The translations under genes were made by a program, and so were the position numbers. A stretch of 6,974 nt of DNA from an uncultured Planctomycetaceae bacterium (GTDB taxonomy: Bacteria; Planctomycetota; Planctomycetia; Pirellulales; Lacipirellulaceae): assembly GCA_937860165.1 (NCBI GenBank), contig CALMBE010000004.1:1-6974 (forward strand), read 5' to 3'. Shown piece by piece: positions 1 through 5,829 of this stretch; the stretch's first letter is position 1; every line of letters begins with the position of its first letter. The notes under the pieces were generated by a model. It was not told the origin of the DNA and made no database searches. It saw only the letters and a list, made by a program, of their open reading frames with translations.

Positions 1-1768
1 AGTCCGACTTATGCCGGGCGACCACGGTATCGCCCTGGATGCGGTTATCTTTCACCGGCACATCCGCCGAAGCAACGAGGGCTTCCGATTCTTGATCGGC
101 TCGCAGCCACACCACATCTTCAGTGAGCTTGCCGTTCTTTACTTTGCGATACGGGGTAATCAGGAATCCGTATTCGTCGACCGAGGCATACATCGCCAGG
201 CTCGAAATCAAGCCGATATTCGTGCCTTCCGGGGTCTCAATCGGGCAGATCCGACCATAATGGGAAATATGCACGTCGCGGACTTCAAAGCCCGCCCGCT
301 TGCGATTCAAACCACCCGGTCCCAAGGCCGAGAGACGCCGTTCGTGGGTCAACATCGAAAGCGGATTGGTTTGGTCGACGACCTGCGAAAGTTCGCCGCG
401 GCCAAAAAAGTACTCAATCGCCGCCGAGATGCTTTTCGGATTGATCAAACTCCGGGGAGTCATGTCATCGGCATCCTTGAGACTCATCCGCTCTTGGACG
501 GTACGGCGCAGTTTGAGGAATCCCTTGCGAATTTCATCGCACGCCAATTCGTCGATGGTCCGTAAACGCCGATTGCCCAAGTGGTCGATATCATCGATCT
601 CGACCGTTTGGTCACCGGAAGACAGACCTAAGAGATACTGGATCGAGGCGATCAAGTCCTCGGGACGCAGCACCATTTCGGTTTCGGCGACATTGATCCC
701 CAGCTTGCGATTCATGCGGAAACGACCAACACGTCCGAGTCGATACCGATTGGCATCGAAAAACTTTTCGGAAAACAACTGGCGGGCCTTTTCCAACTGG
801 GGTGGATTGCCCGGACGCAATCTCTGATAAATCCGCAGCAAAGCTTCTTCGTGGCTCGACGTGTTGTCGTCGGCCAGAGAATTTAACAGGTGCGGAGATT
901 TCGGGGGCTCCATGATATCGACCGACTTGACCCCGGAAGTGCAAATCACTTCTGCCACATTCTTGGTGATGCGCTGCCCCCCCTCGATGATGATTTCGCC
1001 GGCGCGATCACTGCCTACCGGATAAACTACATCGCTGACGGAGACTTTGCCCTCGATCTTGGCGGCACTGCGACCATCGACAATCTTGAGCTTGGAGGTT
1101 TCGTAGAAACGCCGCAAAATGTCCGCGTCGAGACTCAAGTCGGGGCTCATCGCCCGGAGAAGCATCACTGCCGAGAAACGACCGCTTTGGTCGATGCGGA
1201 CCGTGATGCTATCTTTCTTGGTCGTGTTGAGCTCGATCCAGCTACCCCGCTCGGGAATGATCCGACAACTATGGGTCCGGCGTTCGCCCGCTTCCACTTC
1301 CGAAACAAAGTCGATACCAGGGCTGCGATGCAACTGGCTAACGACGACGCGCTCGGCACCGTTGATGATGAATTCACCACCGCCGAGCATGATCGGCAAA
1401 TCACCGAGGTACACTTCTTCCTCGATGGGCTGGTCCTTCACCAGTCGCAACCAAATGCGAAAGGGTCGACCGTAGGTCAGGCGCAATTGCCGACATTCGT
1501 CCGGTTCGTAGCGCGGTTTTCCCAGATCGTAACGGAGATACTCGAGACGAATGGTCTTGTCGTAGCTCTCGATCGGAAAGATTTCGCGCAGCACACTCTC
1601 CAACCCATCATCCTTGCGGACAATGGTGGTCGTGCCGTCGTATTGGAGAAACCGGGCGTAACTTTCGGTCTGGATTTGGGTCAGGTCGGGGATGTCGTAG
1701 GCAATTCGGGCACTTCCAAAAGTGCGGACCAAAGGTGCCTGCAAACGTCGTTCAGCCGGGACTGCCAT
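1..1768 (-). CDS. rpoB: RNA polymerase beta subunit, 5' part (cut by window edge)
   Basis: The first 589 codons of the beta subunit, which with beta' forms the catalytic core of RNA polymerase. The frame stays open to the window edge. Family beta subunits have roughly 1,200-1,350 residues, so a little under half is present. The ATG at 1768 begins [18 protein letters not shown]; a GGAG sits 11 bases upstream. Visible landmarks are S-Q-L-H-R-S-P-G near residues 144-151 (the N-cluster of the rifampicin pocket), the main rifampicin loop at 454-483 ending [13 protein letters not shown] at 493-500, and C-P-I-E-T-P-E-G at 508-515. The E. coli lobe insertion appears absent, since this loop lies about 51 residues earlier than in E. 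coli. Within the loop, the equivalents of E. coli Q510, F514 and M515 are E, V and V. The gene lies 307 bp after rplL. Identity is certain; the start codon is likely. Confidence 0.98.
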   Translation of the reverse strand, partial: MAVPAERRLQAPLVRTFGSARIAYDIPDLTQIQTESYARFLQYDGTTTIVRKDDGLESVLREIFPIESYDKTIRLEYLRYDLGKPRYEPDECRQLRLTYGRPFRIWLRLVKDQPIEEEVYLGDLPIMLGGGEFIINGAERVVVSQLHRSPGIDFVSEVEAGERRTHSCRIIPERGSWIELNTTKKDSITVRIDQSGRFSAVMLLRAMSPDLSLDADILRRFYETSKLKIVDGRSAAKIEGKVSVSDVVYPVGSDRAGEIIIEGGQRITKNVAEVICTSGVKSVDIMEPPKSPHLLNSLADDNTSSHEEALLRIYQRLRPGNPPQLEKARQLFSEKFFDANRYRLGRVGRFRMNRKLGINVAETEMVLRPEDLIASIQYLLGLSSGDQTVEIDDIDHLGNRRLRTIDELACDEIRKGFLKLRRTVQERMSLKDADDMTPRSLINPKSISAAIEYFFGRGELSQVVDQTNPLSMLTHERRLSALGPGGLNRKRAGFEVRDVHISHYGRICPIETPEGTNIGLISSLAMYASVDEYGFLITPYRKVKNGKLTEDVVWLRADQESEALVASADVPVKDNRIQGDTVVARHKSD

Positions 1769-1779
1769 AGGGCGAGCTG

Positions 1780-1783
1780 CTCC
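1780..1783 (-). promoter_or_regulatory. Weak ribosome binding site of rpoB
   Basis: A GGAG lies 11 bases before the rpoB ATG, slightly farther than ideal. It is the only purine-rich Shine-Dalgarno-like stretch near this start. It supports the ATG at 1768, which is also where the conserved beta N-terminus begins. Confidence 0.5.
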
Positions 1784-1805
1784 GATATCACGAGGTGGAA
1801 AGAAA

Positions 1806-1931
1806 TTAGCGACACAAACCCACACATCCACCAACAAGTTGGGGGTGGGCTACTCGAAGCCAAGCAAACGCAGAATACAAAGTCAAGCAAGCGCTAAGTG
1901 GGACAGGGTGATTGACGAAACTGCCTACCAT
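1806..1931 (-). CDS. Possible 41-residue leader peptide upstream of rpoB
   Basis: A short ORF in the rplL-rpoB gap, beginning ATG at 1931 and ending TAA at 1806-1808, 37 bases before the rpoB ATG and in a different frame. It reads [20 protein letters not shown], then a hydrophobic tail with three Cys in total (residues 15, 36 and 40) and a C-terminal Arg. Its main support is a near-consensus Shine-Dalgarno site, AAGGAGG, six bases before the ATG, which is stronger than the sites of most neighbouring genes. I recognise no domain. It could be a translated leader that affects rpoB expression, a ribosome loading site with no useful product, or chance. No stalling motif such as a polyproline run or a block of regulatory codons is obvious. 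Confidence 0.3.
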   Translation of the reverse strand: MVGSFVNHPVPLSACLTLYSAFAWLRVAHPQLVGGCVGLCR

Positions 1932-1937
1932 CGCTTC

Positions 1938-1944
1938 CCTCCTT
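1938..1944 (-). promoter_or_regulatory. Near-consensus Shine-Dalgarno site in the rplL-rpoB gap
   Basis: The minus strand reads TAAGGAGGG here; the core AAGGAGG is complementary to the 3' end of 16S rRNA and stands six bases from the ATG at 1931. This is nearly ideal spacing. It is the reason for proposing the leader ORF. It is too far (about 170 bases) from rpoB to serve that start directly. Confidence 0.5.
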
Positions 1945-2013
1945 ACGCAACCCGCATGTGATTCCGAATCGAAAACGCAACCGAGAGAGAACTTCTCTGC
2001 TGGTGCGTTCTAC

Positions 2014-2059
2014 CCATCCCCGGGGAAATTACAGACGGAACTGCAAAACCCGGGAATGG
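2014..2059 (-). promoter_or_regulatory. Hairpin after rplL, candidate attenuator or RNA-processing site
   Basis: On the minus strand CCATTCCCGGG at 2059-2049 pairs with CCCGGGGATGG at 2024-2014: eleven base pairs, one of them G-U, around a 24-base loop that can form a small CAG/CTG inner stem. It starts 16 bases after the rplL stop. No run of U follows, so it does not look like a simple intrinsic terminator. Position matches the place where other bacteria lower rpoB transcription relative to ribosomal proteins. Confidence 0.5.
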
Positions 2060-2075
2060 CGTTTGCCTTGGCTAA

Positions 2076-2486
2076 CTACTTGATCGAGACCGTGGCACCA
2101 GCTTCGGCCAATTCGGCTTTGAGCTTTTCCGCGTCTTCCTTGGAAACGCCTTCCTTGACCTTGCTCGGGGCGGCTTCGACCAAGTCCTTGGCTTCTTTCA
2201 AACCCAGACCCGTTGCGGCGCGAACCACCTTGATCACGGAAATCTTGTTGCCCCCAGCGGCCTCGAGTACCACGTCGAACTCGGTCTGCTCTTCAGCGGC
2301 AGCGGCGGCACCGCCACCATCGCCACCGGCGGCCATCATGACGGCTCCACCAGCGGCTGGTTCGATCCCGTAGACATCCTTGAGATAGTCGCTCAATTGC
2401 TTGGCGTCCTTGAGGGTGAGGGCGACAATCTTGTCTCCCAGTTCTTTCGTGGTTGCAGAAAATTCTGCTACTGCTGCATCGCTCAT
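2076..2486 (-). CDS. rplL: 50S ribosomal protein L7/L12
   Basis: A 136-residue L7/L12, the multi-copy stalk protein that recruits and stimulates the translational GTPases EF-Tu, EF-G, IF2 and RF3. The N-terminal dimerisation and L10-binding part covers about residues 1-44. A flexible hinge rich in Ala and Gly follows at about 45-66, with G-G-D-G-G-G and five Ala in a row. The C-terminal factor-binding domain starts near TEFDVVL and carries [10 protein letters not shown] and [12 protein letters not shown], which hold the conserved Lys and Arg that touch the GTPases. The hinge makes the protein somewhat longer than the usual 120-130 residues. GAAAGGG ends seven bases before the ATG, a fair Shine-Dalgarno site, in keeping with the need for several copies per ribosome. 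It lies 138 bp after rplJ. Confidence 0.98.
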   Translation of the reverse strand: MSDAAVAEFSATTKELGDKIVALTLKDAKQLSDYLKDVYGIEPAAGGAVMMAAGGDGGGAAAAAEEQTEFDVVLEAAGGNKISVIKVVRAATGLGLKEAKDLVEAAPSKVKEGVSKEDAEKLKAELAEAGATVSIK

Positions 2487-2494
2487 GACAAAAC

Positions 2495-2500
2495 CCTTTC
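2495..2500 (-). promoter_or_regulatory. Ribosome binding site of rplL
   Basis: GAAAGG, followed by a further G and seven bases before the ATG at 2486. It is better than the sites of rplJ, rplK and rplA, which fits the higher protein demand for L12. Confidence 0.6.
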
Positions 2501-2581
2501 TTGCGCTGCGGGCAAAATGCCCCAGATTGATTTAATGGTTGGTTGTTGTGACTTGTTGGTTGAGATATTCAAATCTGGACA

Positions 2582-2607
2582 CCGAAAAACCATAATTCGG
2601 TTTTCGG
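2582..2607 (-). promoter_or_regulatory. Hairpin in the rplJ-rplL spacer
   Basis: On the minus strand CCGAAAACC (2607-2599) pairs with GGTTTTTCGG (2591-2582), nine base pairs with one bulged U and a seven-base loop GAATTAT. It begins about 17 bases after the rplJ stop. No U-run follows it, so read-through to rplL is expected. It may protect the rplJ 3' end or insulate rplL translation; the function is inferred only from position. Confidence 0.45.
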
Positions 2608-2624
2608 AACCGCCTTCTGGGAAT

Positions 2625-3167
2625 TCATTCGGCGGCAGTTGCTGGAGATTCGTCTTCCTCGCCCTTCTGCTTGATCTGACTGGCAAGCTTGGCACCGGGG
2701 CCGAGGAGCTGGCTGGATAGCTTCGCACCTGGGCTCAGGATCTGGCCTACCAAAATACTGAGTTGTTCCTGACGACTGGGCCACTTGCTCACGGCCTTGA
2801 CATCGGTGGCCGAGAGCTTAGTCCCGTCCAGCACTCCCCCGCGCGGGGCAAAGGGCTTGAACTTGGCATCTTCGGCGAGTCGAGTGACTTCCTTGGCAAG
2901 CGACACCACATCTTCGCCACCCCAGATAATCGCCAAGGTTCCAGCCGAGCCCTCAAAGGCAGGGGCGAGGGTGGTACCTTCGGTGGCCCGCCGGGCCAGG
3001 CTGTTCTTGACGACTAACAGGTGCATGTTCTTCTTTCGCAACACCTTGCGAAGTTCGACGTTGGAATTCGCTTCCATGCCGACCACGTCCACCAGAAGGG
3101 CGTCGCTGACGTTCGCAAGGCGGCCCTTGAGTTCCGTGGTAATCAAATCTTTGACGTACTTGCTCAT
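2625..3167 (-). CDS. rplJ: 50S ribosomal protein L10
   Basis: A 180-residue L10 (E. coli has 165). L10 anchors L12 dimers to the ribosome and, with L11, forms the stalk base on 23S rRNA. The N-terminal rRNA-binding domain (about 1-135) shows M-S-K-Y-V-K-D-L, V-V-K-N-S-L-A-R-R-A at 52-61 and the W-P-S-R-Q-E-Q-L junction at 129-136. The C-terminal helix that binds L12 carries two near-identical 11-residue units, LSPGAKLSSQL (144-154) and LGPGAKLASQI (155-165), then a short acidic, low-complexity tail. The ATG at 3167 has no recognisable Shine-Dalgarno site; the upstream bases are A/T-rich (CGATAAAAATATC). The spacer after rplA is only 66 bp, much shorter than the E. coli L10 leader, so L10-L12 autoregulation of the known form is not evident. 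Confidence 0.98.
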   Translation of the reverse strand: MSKYVKDLITTELKGRLANVSDALLVDVVGMEANSNVELRKVLRKKNMHLLVVKNSLARRATEGTTLAPAFEGSAGTLAIIWGGEDVVSLAKEVTRLAEDAKFKPFAPRGGVLDGTKLSATDVKAVSKWPSRQEQLSILVGQILSPGAKLSSQLLGPGAKLASQIKQKGEEDESPATAAE

Positions 3168-3192
3168 GATATTTTTATCGGTATCAAAGTTC

Positions 3193-3208
3193 GCCCGTAT
3201 ATTCGGGC
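3193..3208 (-). promoter_or_regulatory. Small hairpin between rplA and rplJ
   Basis: GCCCG-AATATA-CGGGC on the minus strand: five GC pairs around a six-base A/T loop, 25 bases before the rplJ ATG. It overlaps one of two 9-bp direct repeats GTCCTGCCC. A role in rplJ control is possible but unsupported beyond position. Confidence 0.35.
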
Positions 3209-3229
3209 AGGACAGGTGCTGGGCAGGAC
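3205..3229. repeat. 9-bp direct repeat in the rplA-rplJ gap
   Basis: The plus-strand word gggcaggac occurs at 3205-3213 and again at 3221-3229, a 16-bp step. On the transcribed strand this is GTCCTGCCC twice, immediately after the rplA stop. The second copy shares bases with the GCCCG/CGGGC hairpin. Confidence 0.6.
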
Positions 3230-3233
3230 GCGA

Positions 3234-3911
3234 TTAAATGGATAATTGAACGCTGGGACTCATCGTGGCACTCAAATAAGCAGACCTGAGATAGGTTCCC
3301 TTGACTGCCGAGGGTTTCATGCCAAGTACCAAGTTGACAAATGACTGGACATTTTCCACGAGTTTCTCAGAGTCGAAATTGAGTTTGCCGACAATCGCGT
3401 GGACGTTGCCACCCTTGTCGTTGCGAAACTCGACCTTGCCAGCCTTGTACTCACCAATGGTCTTAACCACATCGGGGGTTACGGTACCGGCACGGGGCGA
3501 AGGCATCAGGCCCCGGGGACCCAAGACCTTGCCGAGTGGGCCGACAACTTTCATCATGTCGGGAGTTGCGATGCAGACATCGAAGTCCGTCCAACCTCCC
3601 AAGATTCGCTTAGCCAGCTCATCGTCGCCGACTTCGTCGGCACCGGCATTGCGGGCATCTTCTGCCGCGGGCCCCTTGGCAAACACGACAATCCGCTGGA
3701 CCTTGCCGATACCATGAGGCAGGACAATCGAACCCCGCACGATCTGGTCGGCCTGGGCAGGATCGACACCCAACCGCATGGAGATTTCTACCGATTGCAC
3801 GAACTTCGTGCCATCGAACTTCTTCAGCGCTTCGACGGCCTCGGCAATGGGGAGCGCAGTCTGGGGACGACGCTCGTTCAGTTTTTTCATTCGCTTAGCA
3901 ATTTTTGGCAT
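3234..3911 (-). CDS. rplA: 50S ribosomal protein L1
   Basis: A 225-residue L1, which binds 23S rRNA at the mobile L1 stalk and helps move deacylated tRNA out of the E site; in E. coli it also represses its own operon. Landmarks are the basic N-terminus MPKIAKRMKKLNERR, I-V-L-P-H-G-I-G-K, and the family signature near I-A-T-P-D-M-M-K-V-V-G-P-L-G-K-V-L-G-P-R-G-L-M-P, followed by G-T-V-T. The C-terminus has K-G-T-Y-L-R-S-A-Y-L-S. The start is taken at ATG 3911 because the L1 N-terminus begins there. The frame extends upstream to a TTG at 3968, but that stretch includes a spacer hairpin and resembles no L1. The Shine-Dalgarno site is weak (AAAGAG, distant). The gene follows rplK by 64 bp. Confidence 0.98.
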   Translation of the reverse strand: MPKIAKRMKKLNERRPQTALPIAEAVEALKKFDGTKFVQSVEISMRLGVDPAQADQIVRGSIVLPHGIGKVQRIVVFAKGPAAEDARNAGADEVGDDELAKRILGGWTDFDVCIATPDMMKVVGPLGKVLGPRGLMPSPRAGTVTPDVVKTIGEYKAGKVEFRNDKGGNVHAIVGKLNFDSEKLVENVQSFVNLVLGMKPSAVKGTYLRSAYLSATMSPSVQLSI

Positions 3912-3932
3912 GATAGGAATTACTCTTTCTTG

Positions 3933-3957
3933 GGCCAGTTCCGCGAGGGAACCGACC
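3933..3957 (-). promoter_or_regulatory. Stable hairpin between rplK and rplA
   Basis: On the minus strand GGTCGGTTCC pairs with GGAACTGGCC through ten base pairs (two G-U) around the loop CTCGC. It ends 21 bases before the rplA ATG. No U-run follows. It could be a processing site, a translational control element for L1, or simple spacing; L1 autoregulation elsewhere acts upstream of rplK. Confidence 0.5.
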
Positions 3958-3975
3958 ACAGACCTCAATTAACTT

Positions 3976-4401
3976 TCAACCCTCGATCTCCAAACCCATG
4001 CTCCGAGCCGTGCCGGCGACCATCCGCACGGCATGCTCCAAATCTCGGGCGTTGAGGTCGTTCATTTTCAGATTCGCAACTTCTTCCATTTGAGCTCGAG
4101 TCACCTTGCCGACCTTGGTCTTATGGGGCACGGGGGAACCTTTGGCGAGACCCACCAGCTTCTTCAGCAAAGCAGCCGCGGGGGGGCTCTTGGTCACGAA
4201 GTCGTAGGAACGATCGTTGTAGACGTTCACCACCACTGGGATCATCATGCCATTGGCCTCCTTGGTCTTGTCGTTGAAAGCCTGGACAAACTGCCCAAGA
4301 TTCACGCCATATTTACCCAAGGAGGTGCCCACAGGAGGGGCCGGAGTGGCTTGACCACCGGGAATTTGAAACTTCGCGGTTCCGACTAATTGTTTTGCCA
4401 T
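3976..4401 (-). CDS. rplK: 50S ribosomal protein L11
   Basis: A 141-residue L11, the usual family length. It binds the GTPase-associated region of 23S rRNA beside L10, and in many bacteria is needed for RelA activation. The N-terminal domain shows P-G-G-Q-A-T-P-A-P-P-V-G-T-S-L-G. The C-terminal rRNA-binding domain shows F-V-T-K-S-P-P-A-A-A-L-L-K-K and ends G-T-A-R-S-M-G-L-E-I-E-G, the family signature region. The second proline of the thiostrepton-contact pair (E. coli mature Pro25) is Thr here, while Pro22 is kept. The ATG at 4401 matches the conserved N-terminus MAKQLVGTAKFQ; only a loose GGGG lies upstream. It follows nusG by 53 bp and a hairpin. Confidence 0.98.
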   Translation of the reverse strand: MAKQLVGTAKFQIPGGQATPAPPVGTSLGKYGVNLGQFVQAFNDKTKEANGMMIPVVVNVYNDRSYDFVTKSPPAAALLKKLVGLAKGSPVPHKTKVGKVTRAQMEEVANLKMNDLNARDLEHAVRMVAGTARSMGLEIEG

Positions 4402-4421
4402 GCTGCTAGGACCCCACGCTC

Positions 4422-4444
4422 ACTGGTTTGCTAAAGCAACCAGT
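4422..4444 (-). promoter_or_regulatory. Hairpin between nusG and rplK
   Basis: On the minus strand ACTGGTTGC, loop TTTA, GCAAACCAGT: nine base pairs with one bulged A. It begins ten bases after the nusG stop and ends 20 bases before the rplK ATG. No U-tract follows. This is where E. coli mRNA carries the L1-binding repressor site, but I cannot show the L1 motif here. Confidence 0.5.
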
Positions 4445-4454
4445 CCGTCTTCGT

Positions 4455-5222
4455 TTATAGGTTTTCGACTTGCCAATATTCCAATTCGACCGGCGTACTG
4501 CGGCCGAAGATGTTGATCATTACCGTGATCCGACCATTCTGTTCGTCGATCACATTGACCTCGCCCTCGAAGCTCTCGAAGGTCCCCTCCTTGATTTTCA
4601 CTCGATCTCCAATCTTGAAATTGATATTCAATTTTGGCGATTCGGAGACCTCCTCTTCGTCTTGCTTGATGATGCGCGCCACATCTTGGGGCAGCATGGG
4701 GGTCGGCTTGCCGGCCGAACCAGTGAAATCACCGATCCCCGAAGTCTCCCGCACGGCGAACCAGGTATCGTCGTTAATGCACATATGCACGGCGATGTAG
4801 CCCGGATAGAGCTTGCGTTCGACGACTTTCTTCTTGCCCGCCTTGAATTCCGTTACCTTTTCCGTGGGAACCACGACTTGATCGAAATAGCGATCCAATC
4901 CTTCGATGGCAATCTTGCGTTTTAAGGCGTCGGCAATCGAGCGCTCGCGATTGCTTTGCACCTTGAGGATGTACCACTCCATCACCACCGGGCCATCGTC
5001 CTTCACCTTCGGAAGGAGGGCCCGCTTGACCGGATCGAGTTCTTCTTGCACCTTCTTGGGGGGGCTTTTCAGGACCGCTGGCTCGGCAATTTCTTGTTCC
5101 GCGGCGGCAACTTCTTCCGTCGGGGCCTCCTCGACGGCAGCCAACACGCCCTCGTGGGAGTCGGTTGCCCCAGAGTCGGCGACCTGATGATCGTCAGCGA
5201 TATTTTCGAGTTCGTCGCTCAC
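4455..5222 (-). CDS. nusG: Transcription termination/antitermination factor NusG with acidic N-terminal extension
   Basis: NusG binds the RNA polymerase clamp and links it to ribosomal protein S10 or Rho. The start is set at GTG 5222, because GAGGA stands seven bases upstream; this gives 255 residues against 181 in E. coli. Residues 1-80 are an extension rich in Glu, Asp and Ala, ending in a Lys/Pro-rich stretch. The NGN domain starts at M81 (M-E-W-Y-I-L-K-V-Q-S-N-R-E) and includes V-P-T-E-K-V and K-L-Y-P-G-Y. The KOW domain covers about 202-255, with G-D-R-V-K-I-K-E-G and I-F-G-R-S-T-P-V-E-L-E-Y; the Phe of IFGR is the S10/Rho contact residue. A longer reading from TTG 5255 (266 residues) is less likely, since that codon lies inside a hairpin and lacks a ribosome site. 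Confidence 0.96.
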   Translation of the reverse strand: MSDELENIADDHQVADSGATDSHEGVLAAVEEAPTEEVAAAEQEIAEPAVLKSPPKKVQEELDPVKRALLPKVKDDGPVVMEWYILKVQSNRERSIADALKRKIAIEGLDRYFDQVVVPTEKVTEFKAGKKKVVERKLYPGYIAVHMCINDDTWFAVRETSGIGDFTGSAGKPTPMLPQDVARIIKQDEEEVSESPKLNINFKIGDRVKIKEGTFESFEGEVNVIDEQNGRITVMINIFGRSTPVELEYWQVENL

Positions 5223-5229
5223 GAGGGTT

Positions 5230-5234
5230 TCCTC
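5230..5234 (-). promoter_or_regulatory. Ribosome binding site that decides the nusG start
   Basis: TGAGGA on the minus strand, seven bases before GTG 5222. It favours that GTG over the upstream in-frame TTG at 5255, which has no comparable site. Confidence 0.65.
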
Positions 5235-5252
5235 AAATAGGGTTACTGGTTC

Positions 5253-5276
5253 CAAAACAATCCGGAGATTGTTCTG
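5253..5276 (-). promoter_or_regulatory. UCCG-tetraloop hairpin between secE and nusG
   Basis: On the minus strand AACAATC, loop TCCG, GATTGTT: seven perfect pairs closed by C-G, extendable by G-U, A-U and C-G to ten. A C(UNCG)G loop is an unusually stable RNA tetraloop class. The 3' arm ends in TTTTG, so there is a short U-run, but too short for a convincing terminator. It lies between the secE stop and the nusG ribosome site. Confidence 0.55.
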
Positions 5277-5290
5277 CTGAACTCAAGCCG

Positions 5291-5689
5291 TCAAATTCCA
5301 AAGATCCAACCAACAAAGGCCTTCAATACCAAGTCATACGCAAACAAGATTCCCGCGAGCAGGAAAATCACTGCGATGACCACCATCGAAGCCCGCCACA
5401 ATTCGGTACGATTCGGCCAGGAAACCTTATTCATTTCCGCTTCGACCGAGATCAAAAAATCGGCAAACTTAGGGAGATTGACGATCCGAAAAGCAATCCA
5501 AATGCCAACAGCCAGGACAGCCAAGGGCACCACATAGCGCCCCATGTCGGTGATGGCGGTTGCATTGATCTTCCACGCACCGATAGCAAATATCACCGCC
5601 AGCGCAGCGAAAGTGACCTGCCGGGCGATCCTGCCCTGACTTCGCTTGTAGCGCGAAGTATTGAACATTCCAGAAATTAGCTCAGCCAC
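5291..5689 (-). CDS. secE: Preprotein translocase subunit SecE
   Basis: A 132-residue inner-membrane SecE, the clamp-like subunit of the SecYEG channel. Three hydrophobic segments are visible: about residues 25-41, 52-70 and 102-126. The conserved amphipathic part lies between the second and third, with F-L-I-S-V-E-A-E-M-N-K-V-S-W-P-N-R-T-E-L at 78-97, the family signature. Most bacteria have a short SecE with one membrane segment; three, as here, is the E. coli-like form. The start is GTG 5689 (VAELISGMFNTSRYKR). An ATG at 5668 would give 125 residues and cannot be excluded, since neither start has a strong Shine-Dalgarno site. It stands between tRNA-Trp and nusG, the usual place. Confidence 0.95.
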   Translation of the reverse strand: MAELISGMFNTSRYKRSQGRIARQVTFAALAVIFAIGAWKINATAITDMGRYVVPLAVLAVGIWIAFRIVNLPKFADFLISVEAEMNKVSWPNRTELWRASMVVIAVIFLLAGILFAYDLVLKAFVGWIFGI

Positions 5690-5719
5690 GTTACTTATTC
5701 TCGCTGCTCTGAATAGCCG

Positions 5720-5736
5720 CTTGTTTCGCCAACAAG
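5720..5736 (-). promoter_or_regulatory. Small hairpin upstream of secE
   Basis: CTTGTT-GGCGA-AACAAG on the minus strand, six pairs and a five-base loop, 30 bases before the secE start. The surrounding 140-bp spacer between tRNA-Trp and secE is GTTG-rich on this strand. It holds no room for rpmG (L33), which is often found here, and no clear promoter. Confidence 0.35.
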
Positions 5737-5829
5737 GTCACGGCATCGCACCCGACGCCCACGAACCCCATGAAATCGCCACCCAACAACTAACTCACAC
5801 CAATCGTCAAACAACCCAACCCGCTCAAG

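Larger units (their letters stand above)
1769..2075. other. 307-bp rplL-rpoB intergenic region
   Basis: The longest non-coding stretch of the window. In transcription order it holds an 11-bp-stem hairpin just after rplL, a small AGAGA/TCTCT hairpin at about 1985-1997, a GATT/AATC mini-hairpin at about 1950-1960, the AAGGAGG site with its 41-codon ORF, and a C-rich then G-rich stretch at about 1823-1850 (CCCAC pairing with GTGGG). No U-tract terminator and no -35/-10 pair were convincing. In E. coli the same gap is of similar size and carries an attenuator and an RNase III site (established); a like role here is inference. Confidence 0.6.

Noticed and set aside
1872..1886. TTGACT followed by TATTCT as a promoter for rpoB
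   Set aside because: The two hexamers are only three bases apart, so they cannot act as -35 and -10 boxes. No partner at 16-18 bases was seen.
890..1897. A 335-codon open frame on the plus strand
   Set aside because: It is fully antisense to rpoB and the start of its spacer. The minus-strand frame gives an unmistakable beta subunit, so this is a codon-bias shadow.
2582..2607. An intrinsic terminator ending an rplKAJ transcript
   Set aside because: The T-rich part lies inside the stem rather than after it, and the following bases TGTCCAG are not a U-tract; rplL would be left without a visible promoter.
3912..3968. A longer L1 start at TTG 3968
   Set aside because: The extra 19 residues do not resemble L1, the codons run through a spacer hairpin, and the conserved N-terminus begins at ATG 3911.
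3399..4055. A 218-codon open frame on the plus strand across rplA and rplK
   Set aside because: Antisense to two well-conserved ribosomal protein genes, with no recognisable domain and no ribosome site of note.
5690..5829. A hidden rpmG (L33) gene between tRNA-Trp and secE
   Set aside because: The 140-bp gap is too short for a complete L33 with signals and shows no Cys-rich or basic frame of that kind.
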